Positions 1-9,354 of a DNA stretch of 64,000 bases are shown here, piece by piece. The DNA lies in the NCBI RefSeq assembly GCF_041821065.1, contig NZ_JBGUAX010000001.1:124001-188000 (forward strand), in the 5' to 3' direction. Source of the stretch: Egicoccus sp. AB-alg2 (GTDB lineage Bacteria > Actinomycetota > Nitriliruptoria > Nitriliruptorales > Nitriliruptoraceae). The position numbers were made by a program, and so were the translations under genes. Every line of letters starts with the position of its first letter. Position 1 is the first letter of the stretch. The notes beneath the pieces were generated by a model that saw only the letters and a list, made by a program, of their open reading frames with translations, was not told the origin of the DNA and did not search any database.

Positions 1-881
1 ACCGTGTCGGCCGCCCGCGGCTTCTCGCCCACCGACCGCAGGCGCAGTCCCCACCGGGTGCGGAACAGCGCGTGGTGCAGCCAGCCGACGGCGATCAGCA
101 TCGCGAACGTCAGCGGTGTGGCCACGAACAGCAACGGTCCGATGACCGGGATGTCGGACAGGATCGGGATCGCCCACGTCCCGAACCGTGGCGGCCGGTT
201 GAGCCCGGCGGAGCCGGCCAGCACCTGCGAGGTGAGGAACGACGTCAGGCCGGTCGCGAACACGATCAGGACCACGCCGGTGACGATCTGGTCGGCCTTG
301 AAGGTGATCGACAGGCCGGCCAGCATGGCCGCGACGAGCACGCCGGCGGCGATGCCCCCCAGCAGGCCGAACCAAGAGTTGGCCGTGACGCTTCCCACGA
401 CCGCGCCGGTGAAGGCGGCGGCGAGGAACTGGCCCTCGATCGCGATGTTGATCACCCCGGCGCGTTCGCACAGCACGCCCGCGAGGGCGCCGAAGGCGAT
501 CGGCGTGGCCGCGAACAGCGTGGAACGCAGCAGGCCGATCATGGACAGCGACTGCTCGGCCGCCGCCCAGGTCAGGAACGCGAGCACGAACAGCAGCGTC
601 GCCCCGCCCAGCGCGAGGACGGCGCGCTCCCCGAAGCCCTTGACGACCTGGTAGAGCGCGACGGCGACGACGACCACGCCGAGCACGACGACGGTCGGCA
701 GGACCATGACCTGGATCGGCGGGACGCCGCGGGTCGGGTCCATGATGAAGCGAGCCGTGGTGCCGCCCGAGCCGGGCGCGAAGACGCCCAGCATGACCGC
801 CCCGAGCAGGAGCGAGAACAGGCCGAAGCGCTGGTTGCGGCGACGGAGCGCCGACTCGCTGCGAACGGTGACGGCGCTCAC
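1..881 (-). CDS. ABC transporter permease (nucleoside/BmpA-type), partial
   Basis: Second membrane permease of a BmpA-type purine nucleoside importer. The reading frame runs off the left window edge, so the C-terminus is missing. The visible part has several hydrophobic helices and the family stretch around 'CERAGVINIAIEGQ', the hallmark of BPD_transp_2 permeases of the YufQ type. The start is a GTG at 881 that overlaps the stop of the upstream permease as GTGA (878-881), implying translational coupling. It is the last visible gene of the four-gene operon bmpA-ATPase-permease-permease. Substrate is inferred from family only. Confidence 0.9.
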   Translation of the reverse strand, partial: MSAVTVRSESALRRRNQRFGLFSLLLGAVMLGVFAPGSGGTTARFIMDPTRGVPPIQVMVLPTVVVLGVVVVAVALYQVVKGFGERAVLALGGATLLFVLAFLTWAAAEQSLSMIGLLRSTLFAATPIAFGALAGVLCERAGVINIAIEGQFLAAAFTGAVVGSVTANSWFGLLGGIAAGVLVAAMLAGLSITFKADQIVTGVVLIVFATGLTSFLTSQVLAGSAGLNRPPRFGTWAIPILSDIPVIGPLLFVATPLTFAMLIAVGWLHHALFRTRWGLRLRSVGEKPRAADT

Positions 882-2188
882 GAGCCCCACCCCTTGGCGA
901 TCTGGCCGGTGCCGGTGTCTGCGGTCTTGATGCGGTAGATGGCGCGCACGAGACCCGGGGCGGCGATGAACACGATGATCAGGGCCTGGATGACGACCAC
1001 CAGGTCGAGCGACGTGCCGGTCGTGGCCTGCATGGTGCGCCCGCCCGCGCGCAGGGCGCCGAACAGCAGCCCGGCCGCGACCGTGCCGCCGACGCCGCCG
1101 CGGCCGAGCAGGGCCACGGTGATGCCGTCGAAGCCGAGACCGGCGGAGAAGCCCGGCGTGATGCGGTGGTGGATGCCGAGGATCTCGGCCGCGCCGCCCG
1201 TCCCGGCCAGGGCCCCGCCCAGCGCCATCGCCAGGATGACGACCCGGCCGGGGTTCATGCCGGCCGAGGTGGCGGCGTGCGGGTTCTGACCGACGGCGTT
1301 GATCTCGAAGCCGCGGGTCGAGCGCTCCAGGAACCAGAACATCGCGATCGCGACGACGATCGCGAGCACCAGCCCCCAGTTGACGCGCTGACCGTCGATG
1401 AACGGCAGGCGCGGCAGCCGGGCCGGCTCCTCGACCGACCGCGAGATCGGGTCGGTGCGGTCGGGGCGGCGGAACAGCGCCGTCGTGAGCAGGAAGTTGG
1501 TGCCGAGGATGGCGACGTTGTTGAGCATGATGGTCGTGATGACCTCGTGCGCCCCGGTGCGGGCCTTGAGGACCCCCGGCAGCCACCCGTAGAGGAACCC
1601 GCCGACGACCCCGCCGAGCACCGCCAGCGGCAGGTGGATCGGCAGCGGCAGGCCGGTCAGCGCGAACCCGACCAGCGCGGCGGTCAGACCACCGGCGATC
1701 AGCTGGCCCTCCGCACCGATGTTGAACAGCCCGGCGCGCAACGGGATGGCCACGGCCAGGCCGGTCAGGATCAGCGGGGTGGCCGCGACCAGCGTCTCCG
1801 ACACCTGCCCGACCCCGCCCAGCGAGCCTCGCAGCAACGCGCCGTAGGCGCTGCCGACCGCGTCCCAGGCGGCTGCCAGCGTGTCGGTGGGCCGCGCGGC
1901 GAAGTAGCCCATGGCGTCGCGCGTGGCGTCGTCGGAGAGGACGATGACCACCGCGCCGACCACCAGGGCGCTGAAGATCGCCAACAGCGTGGTGATGACG
2001 CTGGTGCCGGTGACGGCCTTCACCAGCCGCTGCGACACCGAGGCGTCCAACGTCGCGGATGCCGCCATCCGCTCGCGTTCCGCCACCGCCTCGAGCTCTG
2101 CCTGCTCGGCCTCGCGCTCGGCCTCGGCGACGGCCGTGTGGTCGGGTTCGCCCGTCGGCGGCCCGGAGCGCTCGTCGTGGTCGCTCAC
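878..2188 (-). CDS. ABC transporter permease (nucleoside/BmpA-type)
   Basis: First inner-membrane permease of the nucleoside-type importer, 436 aa. An acidic, charged N-terminal cytoplasmic segment of about 75 residues precedes the first helix, longer than in typical YufP homologues. The core contains 'LRAGLFNIGAEGQL' and several further transmembrane helices, the BPD_transp_2 signature. The GTG start at 2188 lies 3 bases from the stop of the ATPase gene (2192), and the stop overlaps the next permease start. It is expected to pair with the second permease as a heterodimer energised by the upstream ATPase. Confidence 0.92.
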   Translation of the reverse strand: MSDHDERSGPPTGEPDHTAVAEAEREAEQAELEAVAERERMAASATLDASVSQRLVKAVTGTSVITTLLAIFSALVVGAVVIVLSDDATRDAMGYFAARPTDTLAAAWDAVGSAYGALLRGSLGGVGQVSETLVAATPLILTGLAVAIPLRAGLFNIGAEGQLIAGGLTAALVGFALTGLPLPIHLPLAVLGGVVGGFLYGWLPGVLKARTGAHEVITTIMLNNVAILGTNFLLTTALFRRPDRTDPISRSVEEPARLPRLPFIDGQRVNWGLVLAIVVAIAMFWFLERSTRGFEINAVGQNPHAATSAGMNPGRVVILAMALGGALAGTGGAAEILGIHHRITPGFSAGLGFDGITVALLGRGGVGGTVAAGLLFGALRAGGRTMQATTGTSLDLVVVIQALIIVFIAAPGLVRAIYRIKTADTGTGQIAKGWGS

Positions 2189-2191
2189 CGG

Positions 2192-3718
2192 TCAGGCTCC
2201 CTTCTGCAGGGCTTCGTCGGGCGAGGCACCGGCCATCATCAGGCCGACCGCGTCCTTGGAGATCGGCGTCTCGAACGGACCGAGCAGCCGGCCGCGGAAC
2301 ATGACCGCGACCCGGTCGGCCAGGGCCAGCACCTCGTCGAGTTCGGAGGACACGACCACGACCGCCGCGCCCTCGTCGCGCTTGGTGACCAGCCGGGCGT
2401 GGATGTGCTCGATCGAGCCGACGTCGACACCACGGGTCGGCTGGGCGACGACGAGCAGGTCGATCTCGCGCTGGAACTCGCGGGCGACGACCACCTTCTG
2501 CTGGTTGCCGCCGGACAGCGAGCCGGCCGTGGTGTGGATGGAAGGGGTGCGCACGTCGAAGTCCGCGACCTGCTTGCGGGCGTGTTCCTCGATGACCCCG
2601 AAGTCGAGGGCGCCGCGGCGGGCGAACGGCGCCGCGTCCCACAGGTCGAGGATCAGGTTCTCCGCGATGGAGAAGCCCGACACCAGCCCTTCGCGGTTGC
2701 GGTCCTCGGGCACGTGCCCGACGCCGGCGCGCAGGACCTCCTTGCGCGTCAGGCCGGCGATCGACCGGCCGCCGACGTTGACCTCGCCCTCGAAGTCGGG
2801 TTCCAGGCCGGTGATCGCCCGCACCAGCGGGGTCTGACCGTTGCCCTCGACGCCGGCGATGGCGAGGATCTCGCCGCGGCGGACCTCGAAGCCGACGCGG
2901 TCGACGATCGGCGCGTCGGTGAGGTCGCGCACCACCAGGTCGCGGACCTCCAGCACCGCGTCGCCGGGCCGGGCGGGCGGCCGGTCGACGGTGAGGTCGA
3001 CGGGACGGCCCACCATCAGATCGGCCAACTCCTGCTCGCTGGACGTGCGGGGGTCGGCGGTCCCCACGATCCGCCCCCGGCGCAGGACGCTGACGCGGTC
3101 GACCAGCTGGCGGTGCTCGCGCAGCTTGTGGGAGATGAAGATGGCCGAGCGCCCCTCGCCGACGAACCGGCGGACGGCCTCGAACAGGTCGTCGGCCTCC
3201 TGCGGGGTGAGCACGGCGGTCGGCTCGTCGAGGATCAGCAGCCGCGCGTCGCGGTAGAGCGCCTTCAGGATCTCGACCCGCTGCTGCAGACCGACCGGCA
3301 GGTCCTCGACGACCGCGTCGGGATCGACCGGCAGCCCGGAGGCCTCGGCCAGCTCACGGACGGCGTCGCTGGCGGCCGCGCGGTCCAGTCGGCCCAGACC
3401 GCGCGTCCGTTCGACACCCAGCGTGATGTTCTCCGCGACGGTGAAGACCGGCACCAGCATGAAGTGCTGGTGGACCATGCCGATGCCGGCCGCGATCGCG
3501 TCCCCGGGATCGTCGAAGGCGACCGGCTGCCCGTCGACCACGATCTCGCCCTCGTCGGCCGAGTACAGGCCGTAGAGGATGTTCATCAGGGTGGACTTGC
3601 CGGCGCCGTTCTCGCCGAGCAGGCCGTGGATCTCGCCCGGCTCGACGGTCAGGTCGACGTGGTCGTTGGCGACGACGCCGGGGAAACGCTTGGTGATGCC
3701 ACGCAGCTCGAGGCGCAC
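2192..3718 (-). CDS. ABC transporter ATP-binding protein, two-domain (nucleoside type)
   Basis: Tandem ATPase, 508 aa, energising the BmpA-type importer. The N-terminal domain has Walker A 'GENGAGKST', a degenerate signature ('LPVGLQQRVEIL') and Walker B 'LLILDEPTAVL'. The C-terminal domain has a degenerate Walker A ('EGNGQTPL'), an intact 'LSGGNQQKVVVA' signature and 'VVAQPTRGVD' in place of Walker B. This asymmetry is normal for the RbsA/YufO family. The GTG at 3718 was chosen because AGGGACGAGGGAC lies just upstream and homology begins at once; the frame stays open further upstream but without support. A strong hairpin separates it from bmpA. Confidence 0.93.
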   Translation of the reverse strand: MRLELRGITKRFPGVVANDHVDLTVEPGEIHGLLGENGAGKSTLMNILYGLYSADEGEIVVDGQPVAFDDPGDAIAAGIGMVHQHFMLVPVFTVAENITLGVERTRGLGRLDRAAASDAVRELAEASGLPVDPDAVVEDLPVGLQQRVEILKALYRDARLLILDEPTAVLTPQEADDLFEAVRRFVGEGRSAIFISHKLREHRQLVDRVSVLRRGRIVGTADPRTSSEQELADLMVGRPVDLTVDRPPARPGDAVLEVRDLVVRDLTDAPIVDRVGFEVRRGEILAIAGVEGNGQTPLVRAITGLEPDFEGEVNVGGRSIAGLTRKEVLRAGVGHVPEDRNREGLVSGFSIAENLILDLWDAAPFARRGALDFGVIEEHARKQVADFDVRTPSIHTTAGSLSGGNQQKVVVAREFQREIDLLVVAQPTRGVDVGSIEHIHARLVTKRDEGAAVVVVSSELDEVLALADRVAVMFRGRLLGPFETPISKDAVGLMMAGASPDEALQKGA

Positions 3719-3776
3719 GTCCCTCGTCCCTTTGCTCGACACGTCACGGCGCCAGGGCGCGGGATTCCCTGGCCAG

Positions 3777-3815
3777 AGGACGGGGAGGGTGCCACATCGG
3801 CACCCTCCCCGTCCT
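3777..3815 (-). terminator. Intercistronic hairpin after bmpA
   Basis: A perfect 16-bp inverted repeat (arms 3778-3793 and 3799-3814, extendable by one A-T pair, 5-base loop) lies between bmpA and the ATPase gene. No T-run follows, so it is either a U-less actinobacterial terminator or a 3' mRNA stabiliser. Its place after the binding-protein gene suggests it raises bmpA expression over the membrane components, as in many ABC operons. Confidence 0.7.
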
Positions 3816-3817
3816 TC

Positions 3818-3835
3818 ACGGCTCCTCGGAGCCGT
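3818..3835 (-). terminator. Second hairpin downstream of bmpA
   Basis: Perfect inverted repeat ACGGCTCC-TC-GGAGCCGT, 22 bases after the bmpA stop and directly before the larger hairpin. The two may act in series as a partial terminator or as an RNase-blocking structure. Confidence 0.45.
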
Positions 3836-3857
3836 CGTACGGTGCTGCTGGTCGACC

Positions 3858-4982
3858 TCAGCCCTGCGGCGTGGTCTCCAGCTCGCCGGCGATGATCTGC
3901 TGGCGCAGCTCGTCGAGCTCCTGCTGCAGACCCTCGGGCAGGTCGTCCTCGAAGTCGTGGAACGGGGCCAGCGCGACGCCCTCGTTCTCCAGGGTGCCGA
4001 CGTAGTCACCGCCCTCGAAGGTCCCGTTGACCGCCGCTTCGATGGCGTCGAACACGGCCACGTCCATCTGCTTCATGACGGACGTGAACATGATGTCACC
4101 GAAGTCGGTCGACTCGTAGCCGTCCGTGTCGACCCAGATCAGCGAGCCCTCGCCGCGGTCCTGGATGGCCGCGGCGCTGCCGCCGCCGACGGGGCCGGCG
4201 ACCGGCATGATGATGTCGGCGCCGTTGTCCATCAGGGTCTCGGTGACGCTGCGGCCGAGGTCCAGCGACGTGAAGTCGTTGGTGAACTGGCCGTCCGAGC
4301 CGTCCCAGCCGAGGACCTGGACGTCCTCGCCCTTCTCCTCGTTGTAGTGCTCCACGCCGGCCAGGAACCCGTCCATGAAGATGGTCACGGTCGGGATGTT
4401 CAGGCCGCCGTACGTGCCGACGGTGCCCGTCTCCGTGTACGCGGCGGCGGCATAACCGGCCAGGAACGCGGCCTCGGAGGTGTTGAAGGTCAGGCCGAGC
4501 ACGTTGTCCACGCCCCACTCGTTGGGGTAGTCGACGATCGCGAACAGCTGGTCCTCGTTGGCCTCGGCGGCCTCACCGGTCACCTCGGCGAGCAGGAAGC
4601 CGACCGGGATGATGATGTCGCAGTCCTGCTGGATGAAGGCCTGCATGTTGGGCTGGAAGTCGGTTTCCGACTGCGACTCGAGGTAGTCGACCTGCACCCC
4701 GAGCTCTTCCTCGGCGCGCAGCAGCCCGTTGTAGGCGGTCTCGTTGAACGAGCCGTCGTCCACGCCGCCCTGGTCGGTGATCATGCAGGCGCGGAAGTCG
4801 GTGGCCTCGGCGGGAGCTTCCTCGCCGTCGGTCTCCTCGGTCTCGCCGCCGGTCGCCTCACCGTCGGTCTCGGCGGGCTGGTCGGTGGCCTCCGGGGTCT
4901 CCTCGGGGGCCTCGCCGCACGCCGTGAGCGCGAGCGCCCCGGCCACGGCAGCCGCGAGTGCGCGGCGGGTGGTCTTCCTCAT
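3858..4982 (-). CDS. bmpA: BmpA/Med family substrate-binding lipoprotein
   Basis: Extracytoplasmic binding lipoprotein of the nucleoside importer, 374 aa. A lipoprotein signal peptide (MRKTTRRAL...) ends in the lipobox LTAC, with the lipidated Cys at residue 22. It is followed by a Glu/Thr-rich acidic linker to about residue 65, then a BMP-family periplasmic-binding fold with segments such as 'DDGSFNETAYNG' and 'GFLLAEVTGEAA'. The ATG at 4982 has GGAAGGACAGGA upstream. It is the first gene of the operon with the ATPase and two permeases. Nucleosides are the likely ligand by family; the exact ligand cannot be read from sequence. Confidence 0.92.
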   Translation of the reverse strand: MRKTTRRALAAAVAGALALTACGEAPEETPEATDQPAETDGEATGGETEETDGEEAPAEATDFRACMITDQGGVDDGSFNETAYNGLLRAEEELGVQVDYLESQSETDFQPNMQAFIQQDCDIIIPVGFLLAEVTGEAAEANEDQLFAIVDYPNEWGVDNVLGLTFNTSEAAFLAGYAAAAYTETGTVGTYGGLNIPTVTIFMDGFLAGVEHYNEEKGEDVQVLGWDGSDGQFTNDFTSLDLGRSVTETLMDNGADIIMPVAGPVGGGSAAAIQDRGEGSLIWVDTDGYESTDFGDIMFTSVMKQMDVAVFDAIEAAVNGTFEGGDYVGTLENEGVALAPFHDFEDDLPEGLQQELDELRQQIIAGELETTPQG

Positions 4983-5184
4983 GAAGGGTCCTGTCCTTCC
5001 CAGCCGGTGCGCGCGGTGCGAACCAGCGTCCCTGGGATGTACGCGGGGGGCGTCGCGTCGGCGTGGCCGGCCGGCCCGAGGCCGGGCCCGGCGCACGACG
5101 ACACCGCGACCGCCTACCCGCAGCGTACTACCCGCCTCGTAGGGAGTGCGTCACCTTCGCGTCACCGAGCGGCGACCGCGCCGG

Positions 5185-5688
5185 TCACACGAAGTAGCGG
5201 ATCTGGCCGTCCGAGGCCTGCACCACCGCGTGGACGGCCTCGTGCAGCCGCGCGTGCAGGGCGCGGAACGCCGCGGTCTCCGCGTCCTCGCCCTCGCCGG
5301 CCGGGTCCTCCTGGTGCGCAGGCTGCTCCTCCGGCGTGGTGGTCAGCTCCTCGAGGGCCGCGTCCCAGTCGGCGAGGCGGGCACGACGCTCGAGGTGCAG
5401 CGACGGCGCGTGCAGCAGGGCCCGGTCGAGGTCCTGGACGATGCTGACGACCACGTCGGTGCTGGTGCGTACCCCGGGTTGTGACAGCAGCCGCAGCGCC
5501 TGCAGCTTGCGCATCGCCATGGCGGCGACCATCACCGGCTCCGACAGCTCGGTCACGGCCGCGTCCACGTCCTGCAGCGACAGGCTCACACGGTCGGGGA
5601 CGTCGAACCAGTCGCGCAGCGTGTCGAAGAGCACGGCGGTGACGTCGTGCAGCGCCAGCAGCTCGTCGGGCTTGTCCAGCGGTTCCAT
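5185..5688 (-). CDS. Hypothetical protein, 167 aa
   Basis: Not recognised. A soluble, acidic, largely helical protein with no signal peptide or membrane segment. The first half is hydrophobic-helical (around LFDTLRDWFDVPDRVSLSL); a Glu-rich linker near residues 115-135 (EEQPAHQEDPAGEGED) separates a C-terminal helix ending in QIRYFV. The ATG at 5688 has a strong GGAGGAG 5 bases upstream, so translation is likely real. It sits alone between the bmpA operon and a secreted-protein gene, both on the same strand. Confidence 0.75.
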   Translation of the reverse strand: MEPLDKPDELLALHDVTAVLFDTLRDWFDVPDRVSLSLQDVDAAVTELSEPVMVAAMAMRKLQALRLLSQPGVRTSTDVVVSIVQDLDRALLHAPSLHLERRARLADWDAALEELTTTPEEQPAHQEDPAGEGEDAETAAFRALHARLHEAVHAVVQASDGQIRYFV

Positions 5689-5757
5689 CAGCTCCTCCGG
5701 TCACACGCCACGCGCGCGACCGTGCAGCCTAATCCCACCGGCGGCCGCCGGACCGGC

Positions 5758-6699
5758 TCAGGGCTCCGGATTGCGCGGGCAGTCGACCCGTGCGGAGGCG
5801 TCCGAGAGCTCGGCCATGGCCTCGGCGCTCAGCGGCTGCTCCACCGCGTCGAGGACGTCGCGGTCGACGCACACGACGGTGCTGCTGCGGGCGCGGGCCT
5901 GGGCGCCCGGGGCGGTCGTGACGAAGCGGTCGGTGGTCACCAGCACGGTCGGGCTGGCCTGCGACAGCAGCTTGAGCACCAGCGGGCGGACCTCGGCGTC
6001 GAAGGTCTCGGCCTGCACCGCGCGCAGGTCGAAACGGGCCTGGGCGGCGGGATCGGCCTGGCCGAGTGCGCGCAGCTGGGTGTAGCCGTCCAACAGCCGC
6101 TCGCGGCCACGCAGCACCTGCTCGAGCCCGCGCTCGGCGGCGCCGCGCAACTCGTCACCGCCGGTGGAGACGCCGTCGGCGTCCTTGGTGTCAGACGGGA
6201 ACTCGAGGTCGTGGACCTCCCAGTCCGCCAGGGGTCCCAGCCCGCTCCACACGTCCAGCCAGCCGCGCGCGACCAGCGCCACGGCCTCGGCGGCCGGGCC
6301 GTCGGCCTCGTCGGCCGCGACGAACAGGCGGCGCAGCTCGGGTTCGAGGGTGTCCAGGCGGGCGCGGGTGGTGCCGACGTCGCCCTCCAGCCGGCCCCAG
6401 GTCGACGTCGGGTCGATCTCCACGCCCGTCGGCGGCGGCGCGTCCGGCAGGCTGTCCTCGAGCACGTCGAGCGCCGCCAGCAGCGAGGCAGGATCACGCA
6501 GTGGTGCCTCGGCGCCCGGGTCGGCGGCGTCCGCGCCGTCGTCGGTCGGATCGGTCGCCTCGTCCGACCCGCTGGTCGCCTCCTGGCCGGCGGCCTGGGC
6601 GGCATCGAGTTCGGCGCTGGCGACACCGCCACCGGTCATCACGACCGCGAGCAGCACGCCGACGCCGAGCAGTGCGAGGACTGAGCTGAGGGCCTTCAC
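5758..6699 (-). CDS. Secreted hypothetical protein, 313 aa
   Basis: Not recognised. The N-terminus is a hydrophobic signal or anchor (MKALSSVLALLGVGVLLAVV, then MTGGGVASA) with a plausible signal-peptidase site after ASA. An Asp/Glu/Ala-rich linker (about residues 30-70) leads to a helical domain rich in Glu, Arg and Leu. Two Cys in the last 45 residues (VVCVDRD and VDCPRNPEP) could form a disulfide outside the cell. The GTG start at 6699 is supported by AGGAG 7 bases upstream. It lies beyond the ahcY terminator hairpin, so it is probably a separate transcript. Confidence 0.72.
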   Translation of the reverse strand: MKALSSVLALLGVGVLLAVVMTGGGVASAELDAAQAAGQEATSGSDEATDPTDDGADAADPGAEAPLRDPASLLAALDVLEDSLPDAPPPTGVEIDPTSTWGRLEGDVGTTRARLDTLEPELRRLFVAADEADGPAAEAVALVARGWLDVWSGLGPLADWEVHDLEFPSDTKDADGVSTGGDELRGAAERGLEQVLRGRERLLDGYTQLRALGQADPAAQARFDLRAVQAETFDAEVRPLVLKLLSQASPTVLVTTDRFVTTAPGAQARARSSTVVCVDRDVLDAVEQPLSAEAMAELSDASARVDCPRNPEP

Positions 6700-6720
6700 C
6701 GACGGACTCCTGGGACGACG

Positions 6721-6764
6721 CTGGCCGGACCCCGCAGGCGTTGGCGCACGCGGGGCCCGGCCAG
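6721..6764 (-). terminator. Terminator hairpin downstream of ahcY
   Basis: Arms CTGGCCGG (6721-6728) and CCGGCCAG (6757-6764), plus the inner pair CCCCGC/GCGGGG, form a 14-bp stem with one A-C mismatch and a 14-base loop. It begins about 75 bases past the ahcY stop and precedes the next same-strand gene. Confidence 0.6.
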
Positions 6765-6837
6765 TTCATCGGCAGGGAGGGGGCCGGACCTAAGGGCTTG
6801 GTCGCGGCGCGCCCGGTCGGCCGCTCGGGGCGGCGGC

Positions 6838-8187
6838 TCAGTAGCGGTAGGTGTCGTCCTTGAACGGGCCCTCGACCTCGACGCCGAGGTAGTCGGCCTG
6901 CTCGGAGCTGAGCGTGGTCAGGTGCGCGCCGATCTTCTCCAGGTGCAGGCGCGCCACCTCCTCGTCGAGCCGCTTGGGCAGCACGTAGACCTCGTGCTTG
7001 TAGGTCTCGTGGTTGCGCCACAGTTCGATCTGCGCGAGCACCTGGTTGGTGAACGACGTCGACATCACGAACGAGCTGTGCCCGGTGGCGTTGCCGAGGT
7101 TCACCAGCCGGCCCTCGGACAGCAGGATGACGCTGCGGCCGTTGGGCAGGTGGACGAGATCGACCTGCGGCTTGATGTTGGTCCACTCGTACTCGCGCAG
7201 CGCGGCCGTCTCGATCTCCGTGTCGAAGTGGCCGATGTTGCACAGGATCGCGTGGTCCTTCATCTGCAGGACGTGCTCGCGCGTCACGATGCTCATGTTG
7301 CCGGTGGCGGTGACGACGATGTCGGCCTGCTCGATCACGTCCTCCATCCGCACGACCCGGTAGCCCTCCATGGCGGCCTGCAGGGCGTTGATGGGATCGA
7401 TCTCGGTCACGTAGACGGTCGCGCCGAGCCCGTCGAGCGCCTGCGCGCAGCCCTTGCCGACGTCGCCGTAGCCGGCCACGACCGCGACCTTGCCGGCGAT
7501 CATGACGTCGGTGCCGCGTTTGAGGCCGTCGATCAGCGACTCGCGGCAGCCGTAGAGATTGTCGAACTTCGACTTGGTGACCGAGTCGTTGACGTTCAGG
7601 GCCGGCATCTGCAGCAGCCCCTGCTTCTGCAGCCGGCGCAGGGCCTTGATGCCGGTGGTGGTCTCCTCGGACACCCCGACGATGTCGCCGAGCAGCTCGG
7701 GGCGGTGGTCGTGGACGTAGGCGGTCAGGTCACCGCCGTCGTCGAGCAGCAACGTCGGGCCCGACCCGTCGGGCCACGCCAGGGTCTGCTCGATGCACCA
7801 CCAGTACTCCTCCTCCGTCTCGCCCTTCCAGGCGAAGACCGGGGTGCCGGCAGCGGCGACGGCCGCGGCGGCCTCGTCCTGGGTGGAGAAGATGTTGCAC
7901 GACGCCCAGCGCACGTCGGCACCGAGGGCCTGCAGCGTCTCGATCAGCACGGCGGTCTGCACGGTCATGTGCAGGCAGCCGGCGATGCGGGCGCCAGCCA
8001 GCGGCTGCTCGTCGGCGTAGCGCTCGCGCAGGGCCATCAGACCGGGCATCTCGTACTCGGCCAGGCCGATCTCCTTGCGGCCCCACTCGGCCAGTTCGAG
8101 GTCGCGGACCTCGAAGTCACGGTCCGGGTAGCGACGGTCGATCGCGGCGCTGGTGGGGGCGGACGGGGTGGGTTGTGACTCGGACAC
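6838..8187 (-). CDS. ahcY: S-adenosyl-L-homocysteine hydrolase
   Basis: Cytosolic NAD-dependent enzyme splitting S-adenosylhomocysteine into adenosine and homocysteine, which relieves product inhibition of methyltransferases; 449 aa. Family landmarks: '[20 protein letters not shown]', '[20 protein letters not shown]', the NAD-binding '[16 protein letters not shown]', and a C-terminus ending KDDTYRY with the conserved Lys-Tyr pair. The GTG at 8187 is preceded by AGGAG; the frame is open further upstream but has no homology there. It lies 180 bp downstream of the methyltransferase gene egtD on the same strand, an apt pairing. Confidence 0.96.
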   Translation of the reverse strand: MSESQPTPSAPTSAAIDRRYPDRDFEVRDLELAEWGRKEIGLAEYEMPGLMALRERYADEQPLAGARIAGCLHMTVQTAVLIETLQALGADVRWASCNIFSTQDEAAAAVAAAGTPVFAWKGETEEEYWWCIEQTLAWPDGSGPTLLLDDGGDLTAYVHDHRPELLGDIVGVSEETTTGIKALRRLQKQGLLQMPALNVNDSVTKSKFDNLYGCRESLIDGLKRGTDVMIAGKVAVVAGYGDVGKGCAQALDGLGATVYVTEIDPINALQAAMEGYRVVRMEDVIEQADIVVTATGNMSIVTREHVLQMKDHAILCNIGHFDTEIETAALREYEWTNIKPQVDLVHLPNGRSVILLSEGRLVNLGNATGHSSFVMSTSFTNQVLAQIELWRNHETYKHEVYVLPKRLDEEVARLHLEKIGAHLTTLSSEQADYLGVEVEGPFKDDTYRY

Positions 8188-8367
8188 GACGGCGAACTCC
8201 TGGAAGGTCGGGCCGCGCGGAAGGGCGGCGAGATGGCGTGGACGCGGCCTGGCGTCGCACGCGCGAACGATCGCGTTGACGCGGGAGGGAGGGCCGGACT
8301 CGACCGCCTCGTCAGTCGCGAGTGTGCCGCACGGAGGTGGCCGCGCGCCACCGCCGGGCACGCCCCG

Positions 8368-9354
8368 TCAGCGCGGGGCGGCCAGGACCAGCGCGAAGTC
8401 GCCGTCGGCGTCGGTGAGCCAGCGCTGCACCTCGAAGCCGGCGGCCGTGAGCTCCGCGCTCAGCCCGTCGCGCCGGAACTTGCTGGACAACTCGGTGCGC
8501 AGGCCCTCACCGGCGGCGAAGGTCCACCGCTGGCCGTCGGCCGGCAGGGCGATGACGGTGTCGCGGCGCGCGACCAGCCACATCTCGATGCGGTCCTGCT
8601 CGGCGTTCCAGCACGGGGCGTGCGCGAAGTCGTCCGGGTCCACCTCGGCGTCCAGCTCGCGGCGCACCACCTCGAGGACGTTGCGGTTGAACGCGGCCGT
8701 GACCCCGGCCGGGTCGTCGTAGGCGGCCAACAGCCGGTCGGTGTCCTTCACCAGGTCGGCGCCCAGCAGCAGGCGGTCGTCGGGGTCGCAGGCGGCCCGC
8801 ATGGCCGCGAGCAGGGTGGGCCGCTGGTCCGGGTCGAGGTTGCCGATCGTCGAGCCGAGGAAGGCCAGCAGCCGCCGGCCCCGGCGCGGCAGCGCGGCCA
8901 GGTCGGCCTCGAAGTCGCCGACGTAGCCGCGCACCTCGAGCCAGGGGTAGTCGGCCTGCAGTGCCTCGGCCGCGCCGTCCACGGCCGTCTCCGACACGTC
9001 CAGCGGCACGTACGTCGGGCCCGGCCGGTGCCGGTGCATCGCCGCCAGCAGCAGGCGGGTCTTGGTCGACGAGCCGCTGCCGAGCTCGACCAGCTCGTCG
9101 GCGTCCGCGGCCGCGGCCAGGGCGTCCGCATGTGCCTGCAGGATGGCCGTCTCCGCACGGGTCGGGTAGTACTCCGGCAGCTGGGTGATCTGCTCGAACA
9201 GCGCGGAACCCCGTCCGTCGTAGAACCACTTCGACGGCAGCTGCGGCGGCGTGTCGGCCAGGCCCCGCACGACGTCGTCCAGCAGCTGCGCGCGGCGGTC
9301 CGCCGGCGGGGACACGCGCTGTACCTGCGGCTGCGAGGCGGCACCCCGGCTCAT
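8368..9354 (-). CDS. egtD: L-histidine N-alpha-methyltransferase EgtD
   Basis: SAM-dependent enzyme trimethylating histidine to hercynine, the first step of ergothioneine synthesis; 328 aa. Visible landmarks: 'PSKWFYDGRGSALFEQIT', 'PEYYPTRAE', the SAM loop 'LVELGSGSSTKTRLLL', 'FLGSTIGNLD' and 'VARRDTVIAL'. The ATG at 9354 overlaps the aat stop as ATGA, so it is translated with aat. No egtA, egtB or egtC is nearby, which is unusual since actinobacteria commonly carry an egtABCDE cluster. The downstream ahcY could remove the three SAH made per hercynine. Confidence 0.94.
   Translation of the reverse strand: MSRGAASQPQVQRVSPPADRRAQLLDDVVRGLADTPPQLPSKWFYDGRGSALFEQITQLPEYYPTRAETAILQAHADALAAAADADELVELGSGSSTKTRLLLAAMHRHRPGPTYVPLDVSETAVDGAAEALQADYPWLEVRGYVGDFEADLAALPRRGRRLLAFLGSTIGNLDPDQRPTLLAAMRAACDPDDRLLLGADLVKDTDRLLAAYDDPAGVTAAFNRNVLEVVRRELDAEVDPDDFAHAPCWNAEQDRIEMWLVARRDTVIALPADGQRWTFAAGEGLRTELSSKFRRDGLSAELTAAGFEVQRWLTDADGDFALVLAAPR

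Noticed and set aside
1166-3895. Very long open frames opposite the ABC transporter genes
   Set aside because: High-GC third-position bias opens long antisense frames. The protein is Arg/Asp/Gly/Gln-rich with no domain, and the opposite strand has clear transporter motifs.
8188-8367. SAH riboswitch upstream of ahcY
   Set aside because: Only a short GCCAGGC resemblance was found; the conserved GAGGAGCGCTGC-like core and pseudoknot are not visible. A search with the Rfam SAH model would settle it.
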